Of a stretch of 54,555 bases of DNA, positions 17,007-25,898 are shown piece by piece; position 1 is the first letter of the stretch, and each line of letters begins with the position of its first letter. A model generated the notes under the pieces. The model saw only the letters and a list, made by a program, of their open reading frames with translations, was not told the origin of the DNA and made no database searches. Position numbers and translations under genes: made by a program. The DNA comes from Bacteroidia bacterium (lineage in GTDB: Bacteria; Bacteroidota; Bacteroidia; Cytophagales; Cyclobacteriaceae), in contig JAUHYU010000025.1 of assembly GCA_030426345.1 (NCBI GenBank), positions 1 to 54,555 of the forward strand. The letters are read 5' to 3'.

Positions 17007-18029
17007 TTATTTTACAAAAATCAACCCCGTTTCTTCTGTATAATAAGTCTCTTTATATTCTAAAATTTCCTTCCCTTTAACTGTTATCATGATTTGAGTT
17101 GAAAATTCCACATTGTCTAGTTGGGTTATCTTGCTTTCATCATTCTCGAAATGTATCTCAGCGATACCAGTTAAATGCAGTTCAATTTTATATTGACAGG
17201 ATTCAAAAGTTTCATGAACAAAAAACATTGGAATTTCTCTTAAGAATTTGGCCCGACAAACCTCCCAATGGTGAAGGTTATCCATCAATCGCGGATGTCT
17301 GAGATGATATTCAAAGAAATAGGAGTCATGAATATTATTGACAGCGTATTTTGCGTTTTTGTCCAATTGATCCCAACTAATACTTTGGACTAACCAATTT
17401 TTGTTTATGTAGTCTATATGAACTGCGAAATCTTGAAGAAAATCATTTAACGTTCTGTAATATTGTAATTCAAGTCTTTTTTGATTTAGTTCCAATCGAA
17501 GGTCTGAATGCAGGGCAGACCCATCCGAGTTTCCAAAATCTTTGATATCGCTTGAAATAAAGATTACCTCACCCCCCTTTTCTGACTGCAAATAATCTAA
17601 AATCGTAAGCCATAAAATAGAGTCCCTGAATTCTTCTCCTTTTGCTGACATTGGCTTTATCCTCTCAATTGATCTTTTAACAATGTCTTTCAGATAGGAA
17701 TCCTTATATGCAACTCTTTCTAAATGGAAGGATCCAAGTTTGCTTAGACAGCGCATTCGATATTCCTCGACTTCCTTTTCAACGTTGATTTCAAGGGCAA
17801 TACCAAGATCTTCCAAGGTAATTTGGTTCAACTCTCTTAATGATTTATTGACCTGAGAAATTCTTCTGTATAATTCCTTCTTGTATAATGACAACAGCTC
17901 TTCCAATACTATTTCAGGAAGAACAATCGTTGATGCCGTCTTTTCTACGAAGTCGATTAGAATCCTAAAGTTGTTAGAACCCAGTAAAAAGTCCGTCCTT
18001 AAAACGTTTGTGTCAAAAATTATTCTCAT
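17007..18029 (-). CDS. PIN-domain protein (DUF4935-like)
   Basis: The N-terminus MRIIFDTNVLRTDF carries the first PIN-domain Asp (residue 6). Later acidic positions include the EIVLEELLSLYKKEL helix near 40-50, EEFRDSILWLTILDYL near 140, and VIFISSDIKDFGNSD near 155-170. This fits the PIN nuclease fold with an added C-terminal domain of about 130 residues that looks beta-rich. PIN domains usually cleave RNA. No antitoxin gene is adjacent, so a classic VapBC pair is not supported; DUF4935 members are often single genes. Its place beside AbiE and gene debris is consistent with an accessory defence or stress role, but that is inference. Confidence 0.8.
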   Translation of the reverse strand: MRIIFDTNVLRTDFLLGSNNFRILIDFVEKTASTIVLPEIVLEELLSLYKKELYRRISQVNKSLRELNQITLEDLGIALEINVEKEVEEYRMRCLSKLGSFHLERVAYKDSYLKDIVKRSIERIKPMSAKGEEFRDSILWLTILDYLQSEKGGEVIFISSDIKDFGNSDGSALHSDLRLELNQKRLELQYYRTLNDFLQDFAVHIDYINKNWLVQSISWDQLDKNAKYAVNNIHDSYFFEYHLRHPRLMDNLHHWEVCRAKFLREIPMFFVHETFESCQYKIELHLTGIAEIHFENDESKITQLDNVEFSTQIMITVKGKEILEYKETYYTEETGLIFVK

Positions 18030-18135
18030 TGTAAAGAATTACGAACAGCACCTTATATGAGCGTTATTCCGCTTTCAAATTTAAGCTATCAAGCAAAGTA
18101 TCAAATGGAGTTTGCCTTTTGGTTTATTCATAAAG

Positions 18136-18158
18136 AAAAAGGCCTTAAAACCCATGAA
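18136..18158 (+). repeat. Dispersed 23-bp element, forward copy
   Basis: AAAAAGG-CCTTA-AAACCCATGAA, two mismatches to the consensus with exact spacing. It lies 14 bp beyond the stop of the sugar dehydrogenase gene and about 107 bp upstream of the PIN gene. Confidence 0.7.
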
Positions 18159-18172
18159 CTAAAAAATCACTT

Positions 18173-19330
18173 CTACTCTGGTACCATCCTTACCACCAAT
18201 CCGGGGCTCTCGGTGCTAACATAGATATTTCCATCAGGCCCTTCGGTGATCGCCCTGACGCGCCCGAGGTTTTCAAGTAGTTTTTCTTCATGGGTTACCG
18301 ACTCACCGTCCAGTTCCAGTCGGACAACATATCTGAATTTCAACGAACCTACCAAAAGGTCCCCTTTCCATGCGCCGAAACTATCGCCCGTCACGAAACT
18401 CATGCCGCAAGGAGCGATCGACGGCACCCAATAGTGCAATGGATCTGCAATGCCCGGCTTGGAAGTGACATCTGTGATCGTCGTACCACTATAGTTCTTG
18501 CCATAAGTCGCAATTGGCCAGCCGTAGTTGCTGCCTGCCCGAATGATGTTTATCTCATCGCCACCCATTGGTCCATGCTCATGTGTCCATATTTCCCCTG
18601 TAATGGGGTGAATATCCATGCCTTGCGGATTGCGATTTCCATAAGTGAAAATCTCCTGCTTGGCACCGCTTTCATTTACGAAAGGATTGTCACTTGGCAC
18701 AGAACCATCGTCATGGATTCTGAATACTTTTCCAGAAGTGTTTTTTAAATTTTGGGCATTATCCCGATTTCCACGCTCTCCTACAGAAAAGTATAAATAC
18801 CCCTCGCGATCAAATTCCATCCTTCCTCCAAAATGATTCCCACCACTCACAAATGGTTCAGCCTGAAAGATCACTTCTTTATGAATAAGGTTAAAGCCAC
18901 CAAGCTTAGCCCGCATGATGGCTGTATTCCCCCCGCCCTTGCCTGGAGCGGCATAACTGATGTACAACCAGCCATTGGAGGCATAATCGGGATGGAGCTT
19001 TATTTCAAATAATCCACCCTGTCCTTTGGCAAATACTTCCGGCACGCCGGTGATTTTCTGATCGAGCAACTTACCGTCTCGAATAACCCTGATCTCACCT
19101 TCACGTTCTGTGACCAGCAGGTCGCCATTGGGCAAAAATGTCATCCCCCATGGATTTTCAAGGTCTTGGGCGATGGTGTCAAGCTTAAAATTCAATTTCT
19201 CAGAAGAGATGAGTTCGCCATCGTTCTCATCCATTTTTTGCCTGAAATCATTGTTTGATTCACAGGCCATGATGGTCAAGACTAAGGAAAGAATAAAGTG
19301 CATGGTAGGTGTGGTTTTTAGGAGGAACAT
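18173..19330 (-). CDS. PQQ-dependent aldose sugar dehydrogenase (GDH/sorbosone family)
   Basis: The protein has a lipoprotein-type signal (LTIMAC) and then the six-bladed beta-propeller of the glucose/sorbosone dehydrogenase family (PF07995). Diagnostic stretches are LENPWGMTFLPNGDLLVTEREGEI, GGLFEIKLHPDY, GGNHFGGRMEFDREGYLYFSVGERG, YGNRNPQGMDIHPITGEIWTHEHGPMGGDEIN and NYGWPIATYG. Members oxidise aldoses in the periplasm with PQQ as cofactor. The start at 19330 gives a Lys in the n-region; an inner ATG at 19303 is possible. No PQQ synthesis genes are in the window. Confidence 0.92.
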   Translation of the reverse strand: MFLLKTTPTMHFILSLVLTIMACESNNDFRQKMDENDGELISSEKLNFKLDTIAQDLENPWGMTFLPNGDLLVTEREGEIRVIRDGKLLDQKITGVPEVFAKGQGGLFEIKLHPDYASNGWLYISYAAPGKGGGNTAIMRAKLGGFNLIHKEVIFQAEPFVSGGNHFGGRMEFDREGYLYFSVGERGNRDNAQNLKNTSGKVFRIHDDGSVPSDNPFVNESGAKQEIFTYGNRNPQGMDIHPITGEIWTHEHGPMGGDEINIIRAGSNYGWPIATYGKNYSGTTITDVTSKPGIADPLHYWVPSIAPCGMSFVTGDSFGAWKGDLLVGSLKFRYVVRLELDGESVTHEEKLLENLGRVRAITEGPDGNIYVSTESPGLVVRMVPE

Positions 19331-19445
19331 AAAATATGAAACGCCGCAATTGATAAAATGTTTATGCTAATACTAACCAATATCGGTAATTTTTCAATGA
19401 CCGAGCTTACAATTTACTCTCCTTTTTACTTCGGAAATTCTATCC

Positions 19446-19468
19446 AAAAAGCCCCTAAAATCCATGAA
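19446..19468 (+). repeat. Dispersed 23-bp element, forward copy (facing pair with 19515)
   Basis: AAAAAGC-CCCTA-AAATCCATGAA, a perfect match. With the reverse copy at 19515-19537 it forms a facing pair 46 bp apart that could fold into a long hairpin. It lies upstream of the minus-strand sugar dehydrogenase gene. The wider gap 19331-19822 also holds the TetR operator and otherwise nothing I can support. Confidence 0.8.
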
Positions 19469-19514
19469 TACAGACAAGAGGGATTGATGGCTGACTAGGG
19501 TGGATCAAAGCCAA

Positions 19515-19537
19515 TTCATGGATTTTTGATGCTTTTT
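19515..19537 (-). repeat. Dispersed 23-bp element, reverse copy (facing pair with 19446)
   Basis: On the minus strand AAAAAGC-ATCAA-AAATCCATGAA, a perfect match and the partner of 19446-19468. It reads toward the TetR operon, about 180 bp before the operator. Confidence 0.8.
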
Positions 19538-19715
19538 TCGATCAAAATATAAAAAATTATTGAAGCTCGATTCAAGACAGGATCAACCACTTGTTTCTCA
19601 ATAAATGGTGAGTAAGCATCTATACCGTCAATAGAATATCATGTGCTCAGAACTTTTCCCGACTTCTAATTAAGTAATACAATTCGCCAACCAAAATATA
19701 TTTATTTCGTGTAAC

Positions 19716-19751
19716 TATACGAATATTGTATTTTATGTGTAAATTCGTATA
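19716..19751 (+). promoter_or_regulatory. Predicted TetR operator
   Basis: TATACGAAT (19716-19724) and its exact complement ATTCGTATA (19743-19751) form an inverted repeat with an 18-bp spacer. A third half-site, TTCGT at 19707-19711, forms a tighter palindrome with ACGAA. The site lies 72 bp before the TetR start, where autoregulation is expected. Assignment to this regulator is inferred from position. Confidence 0.55.
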
Positions 19752-19822
19752 TCTTAAATTTGAACTATTGGTTATTACAGGTATTCAGAACAAAGGAAAA
19801 CTGGCGCAGTAAATATGACTTC

Positions 19823-20416
19823 ATGGAAAATTTTAAAGAGAACAAGAAATTTCAAGAAACGGTAGCTACAGCCAAGACGTTGTTTTGGAAGCATGGGATT
19901 AAACGTGTTTCTATCGAGGAGATATGCAGCGAAACTCCTGTGAGCAAGATGACCTTTTACAAATTTTTCAAGAACAAGGAAGTACTTGCCGAATATTTAC
20001 TCAGGGAGCTTTTGGACAAGTGGCATGAAGCGTATACCAAGATCATGTCACAGGATATGCCATTTCCCACCAAGATAAAGAAAGTTATAGCCTTGGAGCA
20101 GGAGGCATCCGCAGATATGAGCGAGGAATTCATCAAGGATATCTACAATAATGAGTTTGTGGAATTACAAAAACTCGTGTCCGAAGATAGAAATCGCTAC
20201 CATGCCGAAATAGCCAAAGACATGATCGCCGCGCAAAAGCGTGGAGAGATCCGCAAGGGCATCAAACCTGAGTTTATTTTATATCTACTAGAAGACATTG
20301 GCAATAAGGTCGTGGATGATAAACTGTCTTCGCTCTACAGCTCAAAGCAAGAGTTGATCATGGAGTTGACCAACTACTTCTTTTATGGAATCATGAATAA
20401 TCAACCTGATGCCTAA
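19823..20416 (+). CDS. TetR-family transcriptional regulator
   Basis: Counting from the ATG at 19823, the N-terminal 50 residues hold the TetR helix-turn-helix: FQETVATAKTLFWKHGIKRVSIEEICSETPVSKMTFYKFFKNKEVLAEYLL. The rest is a helical ligand-binding domain. A TTG at 19760 would add 21 residues with no family support, so the ATG is preferred. The end overlaps the next gene by 8 bp, so it is the first gene of a seven-gene operon (to 26633) that it probably controls. The ligand is unknown. Confidence 0.88.
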   Translation: MENFKENKKFQETVATAKTLFWKHGIKRVSIEEICSETPVSKMTFYKFFKNKEVLAEYLLRELLDKWHEAYTKIMSQDMPFPTKIKKVIALEQEASADMSEEFIKDIYNNEFVELQKLVSEDRNRYHAEIAKDMIAAQKRGEIRKGIKPEFILYLLEDIGNKVVDDKLSSLYSSKQELIMELTNYFFYGIMNNQPDA

Positions 20417-21566
20417 GGGTTGCAACACCTCCATATTGATATTTTCCCTGATGCTTTCCACGTCTATGGTCTGGGCTCAGGAGGAAAAATCCCGTCATCA
20501 GTTGGAATGGGATGGCCAAGTGATCGGCTATGCCAGCTACAGTCCTGACAATGATCTGGACGTTTTTATGGGTTTGAGATACCTGCCTGAACTGAACTAT
20601 GGCTACACATTTGAGAATAAGTCGATGATTGATTTTGAGATCTCCGCCAACATTTATGGATCCGTGCTGGCGCATCCTTTCGATAGCGCTAAAACCAATG
20701 GAGACATAAATCCTTATCGCGTTTGGGGTCGATACACGGGCAAGCAGTACGAAGTAAGAGTGGGGCTACAAAAAATCGATTTTGGCACAGCCATGATGCT
20801 CCGCCCCTTGCAGTGGTTTGACGAAATTGACCCTCGTGATCCTTTGCAATTTACGACCGGAGTATATGGAGCTTTAGGTAGGTATTATTTTTTGAACAAC
20901 GCCAATATTTGGGCATGGGTACTATATGGCAATGAAAATCCCAGGGGATTTGAGTTGCTAAAAAACAATACTGATATACCTGAATTTGGCGGACGCTTTC
21001 AATATCCTGTGCCAAAAGGTGAATTAGCAGCCACTTATCACCACAGGAATGCTAGCTCTGAAGATTTAGCAGGTTTTACTCACTATGACAACATTCCCGA
21101 AAACAGATATGGCTTGGACGGGAAATGGGATGTAGGTGTTGGTGTCTGGTTCGAAGCGGTTCATATACACAAGGCCAAAGATGTAGGTATACTGACCAAT
21201 CAGTCTTATTTAACACTCGGAGTGGATTATACTTTCGGAATTGGGAGTGGCTTGAATGTAACAGTAGAAAACATGCTTTCTATTTATGACAAAAAGGCTT
21301 TTGCTTTTGATAACAGTTCCAATGTGACGGCTACCTCTTTCTCATACCCAATCGGGTTCTTCGACAACATCAGCACGATGCTTTATTATTCATGGGAATC
21401 TGACGACTTCTCTTTCTTCCTTAATTACGAACATCAATTCAAAAAACTCACAGGCTATGTCATGGCTTATTATAACCCAGAAACCCAACCAGGCATAGGT
21501 AGCACTCAAATTGAAAATTCTTTCACCGGGCCAGGTATCCGATTAATGCTAGTATATAATTATTAA
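20409..21566 (+). CDS. Outer-membrane beta-barrel protein of the ABC operon
   Basis: A signal peptide ends near MVWAQ. The mature part is built of alternating strands with Trp, Tyr and Asn (MGLRYLPELNYGYTFENKSMIDFEIS, PYRVWGRYTGKQYEVRVGLQKIDFG) and ends in an aromatic residue (RLMLVYNY), the usual barrel signature. The RVGLQKIDFGTAMMLRP stretch resembles porin-like barrels. It is co-transcribed with an ABC transporter of the LolCDE/FtsX type, so it may be the outer-membrane partner. No named family can be given. Confidence 0.8.
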   Translation: MPKGCNTSILIFSLMLSTSMVWAQEEKSRHQLEWDGQVIGYASYSPDNDLDVFMGLRYLPELNYGYTFENKSMIDFEISANIYGSVLAHPFDSAKTNGDINPYRVWGRYTGKQYEVRVGLQKIDFGTAMMLRPLQWFDEIDPRDPLQFTTGVYGALGRYYFLNNANIWAWVLYGNENPRGFELLKNNTDIPEFGGRFQYPVPKGELAATYHHRNASSEDLAGFTHYDNIPENRYGLDGKWDVGVGVWFEAVHIHKAKDVGILTNQSYLTLGVDYTFGIGSGLNVTVENMLSIYDKKAFAFDNSSNVTATSFSYPIGFFDNISTMLYYSWESDDFSFFLNYEHQFKKLTGYVMAYYNPETQPGIGSTQIENSFTGPGIRLMLVYNY

Positions 21567-21578
21567 AGAAAATATATC

Positions 21579-22286
21579 ATGTCAGAAAAAATTATTATCA
21601 CCGAAAATTTAGTTAAGCGTTTCCCCGTTGGGGATGGCGAGTTTACCGCACTTAACAACATCAACCTGAGTTTTGAGAAGGGAGAATTCTCAGGCATCAT
21701 CGGTCCGAGTGGTTCAGGCAAAACCACCTTGCTGAACATAATTGGTTCTCTGGATTCTCCGACCGAAGGTAGCGCGACTGTATTGGGGCATAGAATCTCC
21801 GATCTGTCACATAAGGAATCGGCGTTCTTGCGTAACATGCACATTGGCTTCATCTTTCAAGTCTATAATTTATTGCCTGTATATACCGTGTTCGAAAATG
21901 TGGAGTTTGCGCTCATCCTTCAAAAACGCTCCGCTACGGAGCGGAAGAAGGCAGTCATGCAAGCCTTGGAATGGGTGGGATTAGAAAACATGGCAGATAA
22001 AAAGCCGTCAAAACTTTCTGGTGGTGAAGGCCAGCGAGTGGCAATTGCACGTGCGATGGTGAAGCGTCCCGAATTAGTTCTGGCCGATGAACCTACCGCC
22101 AACCTTGATGCTAAGAATGCACATGCCATTCTGAAAACCATGAAAACCTTGAACAAGGAGCTGAACACTACTTTTTTATTCTCTACCCATGATGAAAAAG
22201 TGATGGACTACCTCAATCGCTTGGTTCGCCTGGAAGATGGGGAAGTAGATAAGGACGATATCGTACAACCAAAATACATGGTATAA
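21579..22286 (+). CDS. ABC transporter ATP-binding protein (LolD/MacB type)
   Basis: Walker A is GPSGSGKTT at residues 42-50, the signature is [14 protein letters not shown] and Walker B is [12 protein letters not shown], followed by a switch His in STHDEKVMD. The 235-residue size and [20 protein letters not shown] after the Q-loop fit the LolD/MacB subfamily, which drives FtsX-type permeases rather than classic importers. The stop overlaps the next start by one base, so it is made together with the permeases that follow. Confidence 0.95.
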   Translation: MSEKIIITENLVKRFPVGDGEFTALNNINLSFEKGEFSGIIGPSGSGKTTLLNIIGSLDSPTEGSATVLGHRISDLSHKESAFLRNMHIGFIFQVYNLLPVYTVFENVEFALILQKRSATERKKAVMQALEWVGLENMADKKPSKLSGGEGQRVAIARAMVKRPELVLADEPTANLDAKNAHAILKTMKTLNKELNTTFLFSTHDEKVMDYLNRLVRLEDGEVDKDDIVQPKYMV

Positions 22287-23443
22287 TGAAACTCGCATTT
22301 CATTTAGCATACAAAAACCTCATGGGAGCGGGTCTTAGAACCTGGCTCAATGCCGGTGTGCTGTCGTTCGCTTTTGTAGTAATTATCTTCTACAACGGCC
22401 TCATCGACGGTTGGAACGAGCAGGCCAAAATAGACGGTATCAATTGGGACTATGGCTATGGTCACCTGCTCAACGATGCGTATGATGCTTATGATCCATT
22501 TTCTATAGAGGATGGTCATGGCATACTTGCGAAAGACAAGCAAGAAAATTTAACGCCCATACTCATACAGCAGGGAAACATTTATCCTAATGGCCGGATG
22601 ATGGCCACCCGTATCAAAGGGATCGACCCCAACCAGAAAATATTGCGTCTGCCGACTGAGTTGTTAAATAGTAGCAAAGCCCAGATCCCTGTGATCATCG
22701 GCAAGCGCATGGCAGAGTCAGCCAAAGTCAAAATGGGCGATGAGCTTCTTTTGCGCTGGAGAGACAAGAACGGCACCTACGATGCTACAACAGTAACCAT
22801 TGCAGGAATTTTTGATAGTACAGTGCCCTTTGTCGATGGGGGACAAATTTGGATGTCGATCGATCAGCTCAGAGAGATGACCTTGCTCCAAAACGAGACG
22901 ACCTATTTAGTCGCGAACGAGAACTATGAACATGTCGAAACTTCAGGGTGGAATTTCGAAAGTCAAAAATACCTCATGCGTGAACAAACGAAACTCATCA
23001 ACACAAAGAAGATCAGTGGTTCTATTTTGTATGGAGTACTAATGACACTGGGTTTATTGGCGATTTTCGACACGCAAGTACTTTCTATTTTTAGAAGGCA
23101 AAAGGAAATTGGCACCTACATAGCTTTGGGTATGACCCGCTGGCAAGTGGTACGGATGTTTACTGCTGAGGGAGGAATGTACAGCGTGTTTGCGACCATA
23201 TTAGGAGCGATCTATGGTATTCCTATTCTGTGGTATTTGGCAGCCAAAGGCATCGGATTTGGTGGTATGGGCTCAGATATGGGCGTGATCATATCCGAAA
23301 GAACCTACCCAGTCTATGGTCTGGGGCTTATTTTCGGAACCATCCTCGTAGTCGTCCTTTCAGCGACCATTGTGAGTTTCATGCCCGCTCGTAAGATTGC
23401 CCGTATGAATCCCATTGACGCACTTAAAGGAAAAGTACAATGA
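22286..23443 (+). CDS. FtsX/LolE-like ABC permease 1
   Basis: One N-terminal membrane helix (LRTWLNAGVLSFAFVVIIFYNGL) is followed by a periplasmic domain of about 220 residues and three C-terminal helices (ILYGVLMTLGLLAIFDTQVLSI, MYSVFATILGAIYGIPIL, and the last near GLIFGTILVVVLSATIVSF). The FRRQKEIGTYIALGMTRWQV loop and PARKIARMNPIDALKGK tail are typical of FtsX domains. It is a tandem paralogue of the next gene, with identical length and about half of residues the same by eye. Substrate unknown; the LolA-like protein in the operon points to lipoprotein or lipid handling. Confidence 0.9.
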   Translation: MKLAFHLAYKNLMGAGLRTWLNAGVLSFAFVVIIFYNGLIDGWNEQAKIDGINWDYGYGHLLNDAYDAYDPFSIEDGHGILAKDKQENLTPILIQQGNIYPNGRMMATRIKGIDPNQKILRLPTELLNSSKAQIPVIIGKRMAESAKVKMGDELLLRWRDKNGTYDATTVTIAGIFDSTVPFVDGGQIWMSIDQLREMTLLQNETTYLVANENYEHVETSGWNFESQKYLMREQTKLINTKKISGSILYGVLMTLGLLAIFDTQVLSIFRRQKEIGTYIALGMTRWQVVRMFTAEGGMYSVFATILGAIYGIPILWYLAAKGIGFGGMGSDMGVIISERTYPVYGLGLIFGTILVVVLSATIVSFMPARKIARMNPIDALKGKVQ

Positions 23444-24597
23444 AAATGGCACTTCAAATGGCTTTCAAAAATCTCATTGGCGCGGGTTTAAGAACCTGGC
23501 TGAATGTGAGTGTCTTGTCGTTTTGTTTCATCGTCATTGTTTTCTACAATGGTTTTCTCAACGGCTGGCAAAAGCAAGGTCGTTTAGATGCGATGAACTG
23601 GGAGTTTGCCCAAGGTCAGTTGTATCATGCAGATTATGATCCTTATGATGTATTTACAATTCAAGATGCACATGGCTCTTTGCCTGAAGGGGAAAGTCAA
23701 CATCTGACACCTGTCCTAATTCAGCAAGCGACTCTTTACCCCAATGGCCGCATGAATCCAATCCTGATTAAAGGAATTCCTTTGGATCAAAAAGTAATCA
23801 ACCTGCCCATAGATTTGCTTGCCAAAAGTACCGCAGACATACCTGTATTTATTGGTAAGCGAATGGCAGAGTCAGCCAAACTTAGCGAGGGAGATCAAGT
23901 TTTACTCCGATGGAGGGATCAGTACGGTACGTACGATGCTGCGAATATCACGATTGCGGGGATTTTCGATACAGAGGTGGCAACCATAGATCAGGGTCAG
24001 ATTTGGCTGACTTTGGACAAGTTATGGAAAATGACTGGTTTGACAGACGAGGCAACCCTTTATATCGCAGACAGTCAATATCAACCTCAGCCCATCTCTG
24101 GGTGGAATTTCCAAAGTCTCAATAGCCTGTTGAAGGATTTTGAATCGGCTGTACAAGCGGAACGCATCGGCTCTATGGTCATCTATTTGGTGCTTCTGGG
24201 CATTGGCTTGTTAGCGATTTTCGACACACAGGTACTTTCAGTTTTCAGAAGACAAAGAGAAATTGGAACCTACATAGCATTAGGTATGACCAAAAATCAG
24301 GTACTCAAAATCTTCACGGTTGAGGGAGGGATGTACAGCATCTTCGCTGGAATCGTAGGCATGGTCATTGGTGCTCCGCTCTTCTACTACACCGCCACCC
24401 AAGGAATAAATATAGGCAGTAGCGCAGAAGGGATGGGAGTCCGTATGGCCAATATTATTTATCCTGCTTTTGGCCCGGGATTGGTTACAGGGACACTATT
24501 GGTGTTGGTATTTTCTGCCAAACTGGTCAGTTTTCTACCTGCTCGAAAAATATCAAAAATGAATCCGGTTAACGCATTAAAAGGAAAATTATCATGA
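23440..24597 (+). CDS. FtsX/LolE-like ABC permease 2 (tandem paralogue)
   Basis: Same plan as permease 1: LRTWLNVSVLSFCFIVIVFYNGF helix, periplasmic domain with PNGRMNPILIKGI and GKRMAESAKLSEGDQVLLRWRD, then VFRRQREIGTYIALGMTKNQVLKIF and PARKISKMNPVNALKGK. It overlaps the previous gene by 4 bp (ATGA) and ends in a 4-bp overlap with permease 3. The two paralogues could form a heterodimer as LolC and LolE do. That is inference. Confidence 0.9.
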   Translation: MKMALQMAFKNLIGAGLRTWLNVSVLSFCFIVIVFYNGFLNGWQKQGRLDAMNWEFAQGQLYHADYDPYDVFTIQDAHGSLPEGESQHLTPVLIQQATLYPNGRMNPILIKGIPLDQKVINLPIDLLAKSTADIPVFIGKRMAESAKLSEGDQVLLRWRDQYGTYDAANITIAGIFDTEVATIDQGQIWLTLDKLWKMTGLTDEATLYIADSQYQPQPISGWNFQSLNSLLKDFESAVQAERIGSMVIYLVLLGIGLLAIFDTQVLSVFRRQREIGTYIALGMTKNQVLKIFTVEGGMYSIFAGIVGMVIGAPLFYYTATQGINIGSSAEGMGVRMANIIYPAFGPGLVTGTLLVLVFSAKLVSFLPARKISKMNPVNALKGKLS

Positions 24598-25868
24598 TAA
24601 AATTCATCTTTAAAGCAATATTAAGAGACAAAAACAGAAGTCTCTTACCCGTTACCGTAGTGAGCATTGGCGTCTTTCTGACCATTGTGCTGAGCGGCTA
24701 TTTGAGCGGGATGCTGGGCGATATGATCGACCAGACTGCACGCTTCCAAACGGGCCATGTCAAGGTGATGACTAGAGCCTATGCAGACAATATTGATCAA
24801 ATGCCTAATGATTTGGCCTTGTTGGGAATTGATTCGATCCACGATGAACTCAATGCAGATTTCCCTGATTATCGATGGGTAAACCGCATCAATTTTGGAG
24901 GGATTATCGACGCCCCCGATGACAATGAAGAATCCAAAGGACAAGGTCCCGCCTCTGGAATGGCGATAGAATTGTTTGATAAAAACAGCGGTGAAATCGA
25001 GCGGCTGAATCTCGTGAATTCCTTAGTAGAAGGCAAGATTCCTACAAAAAGTGGCGAAGCACTCATCGGCTATGAATTTGCTGATAAACTAGGTGTAAAA
25101 GTTGGCGATGAGCTGACCTACATGGGTAGCACCATGAATGGCAGCATGGCATTTGCAGAATTTGTAGTTAGCGGAGCGGTTCGTTTTGGTGTAGCATCTA
25201 TGGACAAAGGAATGATCATCATTGACTTTAGCGATGCGCAACAAATCTTAGACATGGCAGATGGTACAGGCGAAATCCTCGGTTTTTACAAAGATGAAAT
25301 TTTCATGCAAGATCAAACTGCTAAGATGCGTGAGGCCTTCAATGCCAAATATGCTGACAATCCTGATGAGTTTGCGCCCATCATGAAAACATTGGCAGAG
25401 CAGAACAGTATGGGGACTTACCTCGATTTGATCGATTCTGTATCAAGTGTGTTCGTGATTATTTTCGTGCTGGTTATGTCCATCGTCCTTTGGAATACCG
25501 GATTGATTGGTGGCTTGCGTAGGTATCAGGAGTTTGGAATTCGTTTGGCACTGGGAGAGGATAAAGGGCATATATACAGAACCATGATGTATGAAGCAGT
25601 TGTGATTGGCATCATCGGTTCGGTCATCGGAACAATATTAGGTATATCTGTTACGCTGCTGATGCAAACGTATGGTATAGACATCAGCGGTATGATGAAG
25701 GACGCAACCATGATGATGCCATCCGTTATAAAATCGAAATTCACACCTCAGCTGTTGTACATTGGTTTCATCCCTGGACTAGTAGCCATGGTGATTGGCA
25801 ACATGCTCTCAGGCATCGGGATTTACAAACGCGAGACGGCTACTTTATTCAAAGAATTGGAAGTTTAA
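24594..25868 (+). CDS. FtsX/LolE-like ABC permease 3
   Basis: A 424-residue FtsX-type permease, more distant from the first two. The N-terminal helix is near 15-35 (LLPVTVVSIGVFLTIVLSGYLSGML). The periplasmic part includes SGEALIGYEFADKLGVKVGDELTYMGST, a typical MacB-PCD stretch. C-terminal helices include VFVIIFVLVMSIVLWNTGLIGG. The loop RRYQEFGIRLALGEDKGHI matches the FtsX consensus. A third permease in one operon with a single ATPase is unusual; either pair of permeases may form the pore. Confidence 0.9.
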   Translation: MIKFIFKAILRDKNRSLLPVTVVSIGVFLTIVLSGYLSGMLGDMIDQTARFQTGHVKVMTRAYADNIDQMPNDLALLGIDSIHDELNADFPDYRWVNRINFGGIIDAPDDNEESKGQGPASGMAIELFDKNSGEIERLNLVNSLVEGKIPTKSGEALIGYEFADKLGVKVGDELTYMGSTMNGSMAFAEFVVSGAVRFGVASMDKGMIIIDFSDAQQILDMADGTGEILGFYKDEIFMQDQTAKMREAFNAKYADNPDEFAPIMKTLAEQNSMGTYLDLIDSVSSVFVIIFVLVMSIVLWNTGLIGGLRRYQEFGIRLALGEDKGHIYRTMMYEAVVIGIIGSVIGTILGISVTLLMQTYGIDISGMMKDATMMMPSVIKSKFTPQLLYIGFIPGLVAMVIGNMLSGIGIYKRETATLFKELEV

Positions 25869-25898
25869 TCTTTAAAAATCAAAAAAAAATACATTGAT

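Noticed and set aside
17007-18029. VapBC toxin-antitoxin pair
   Set aside because: No small antitoxin gene lies beside the PIN gene and the protein is much longer than VapC.
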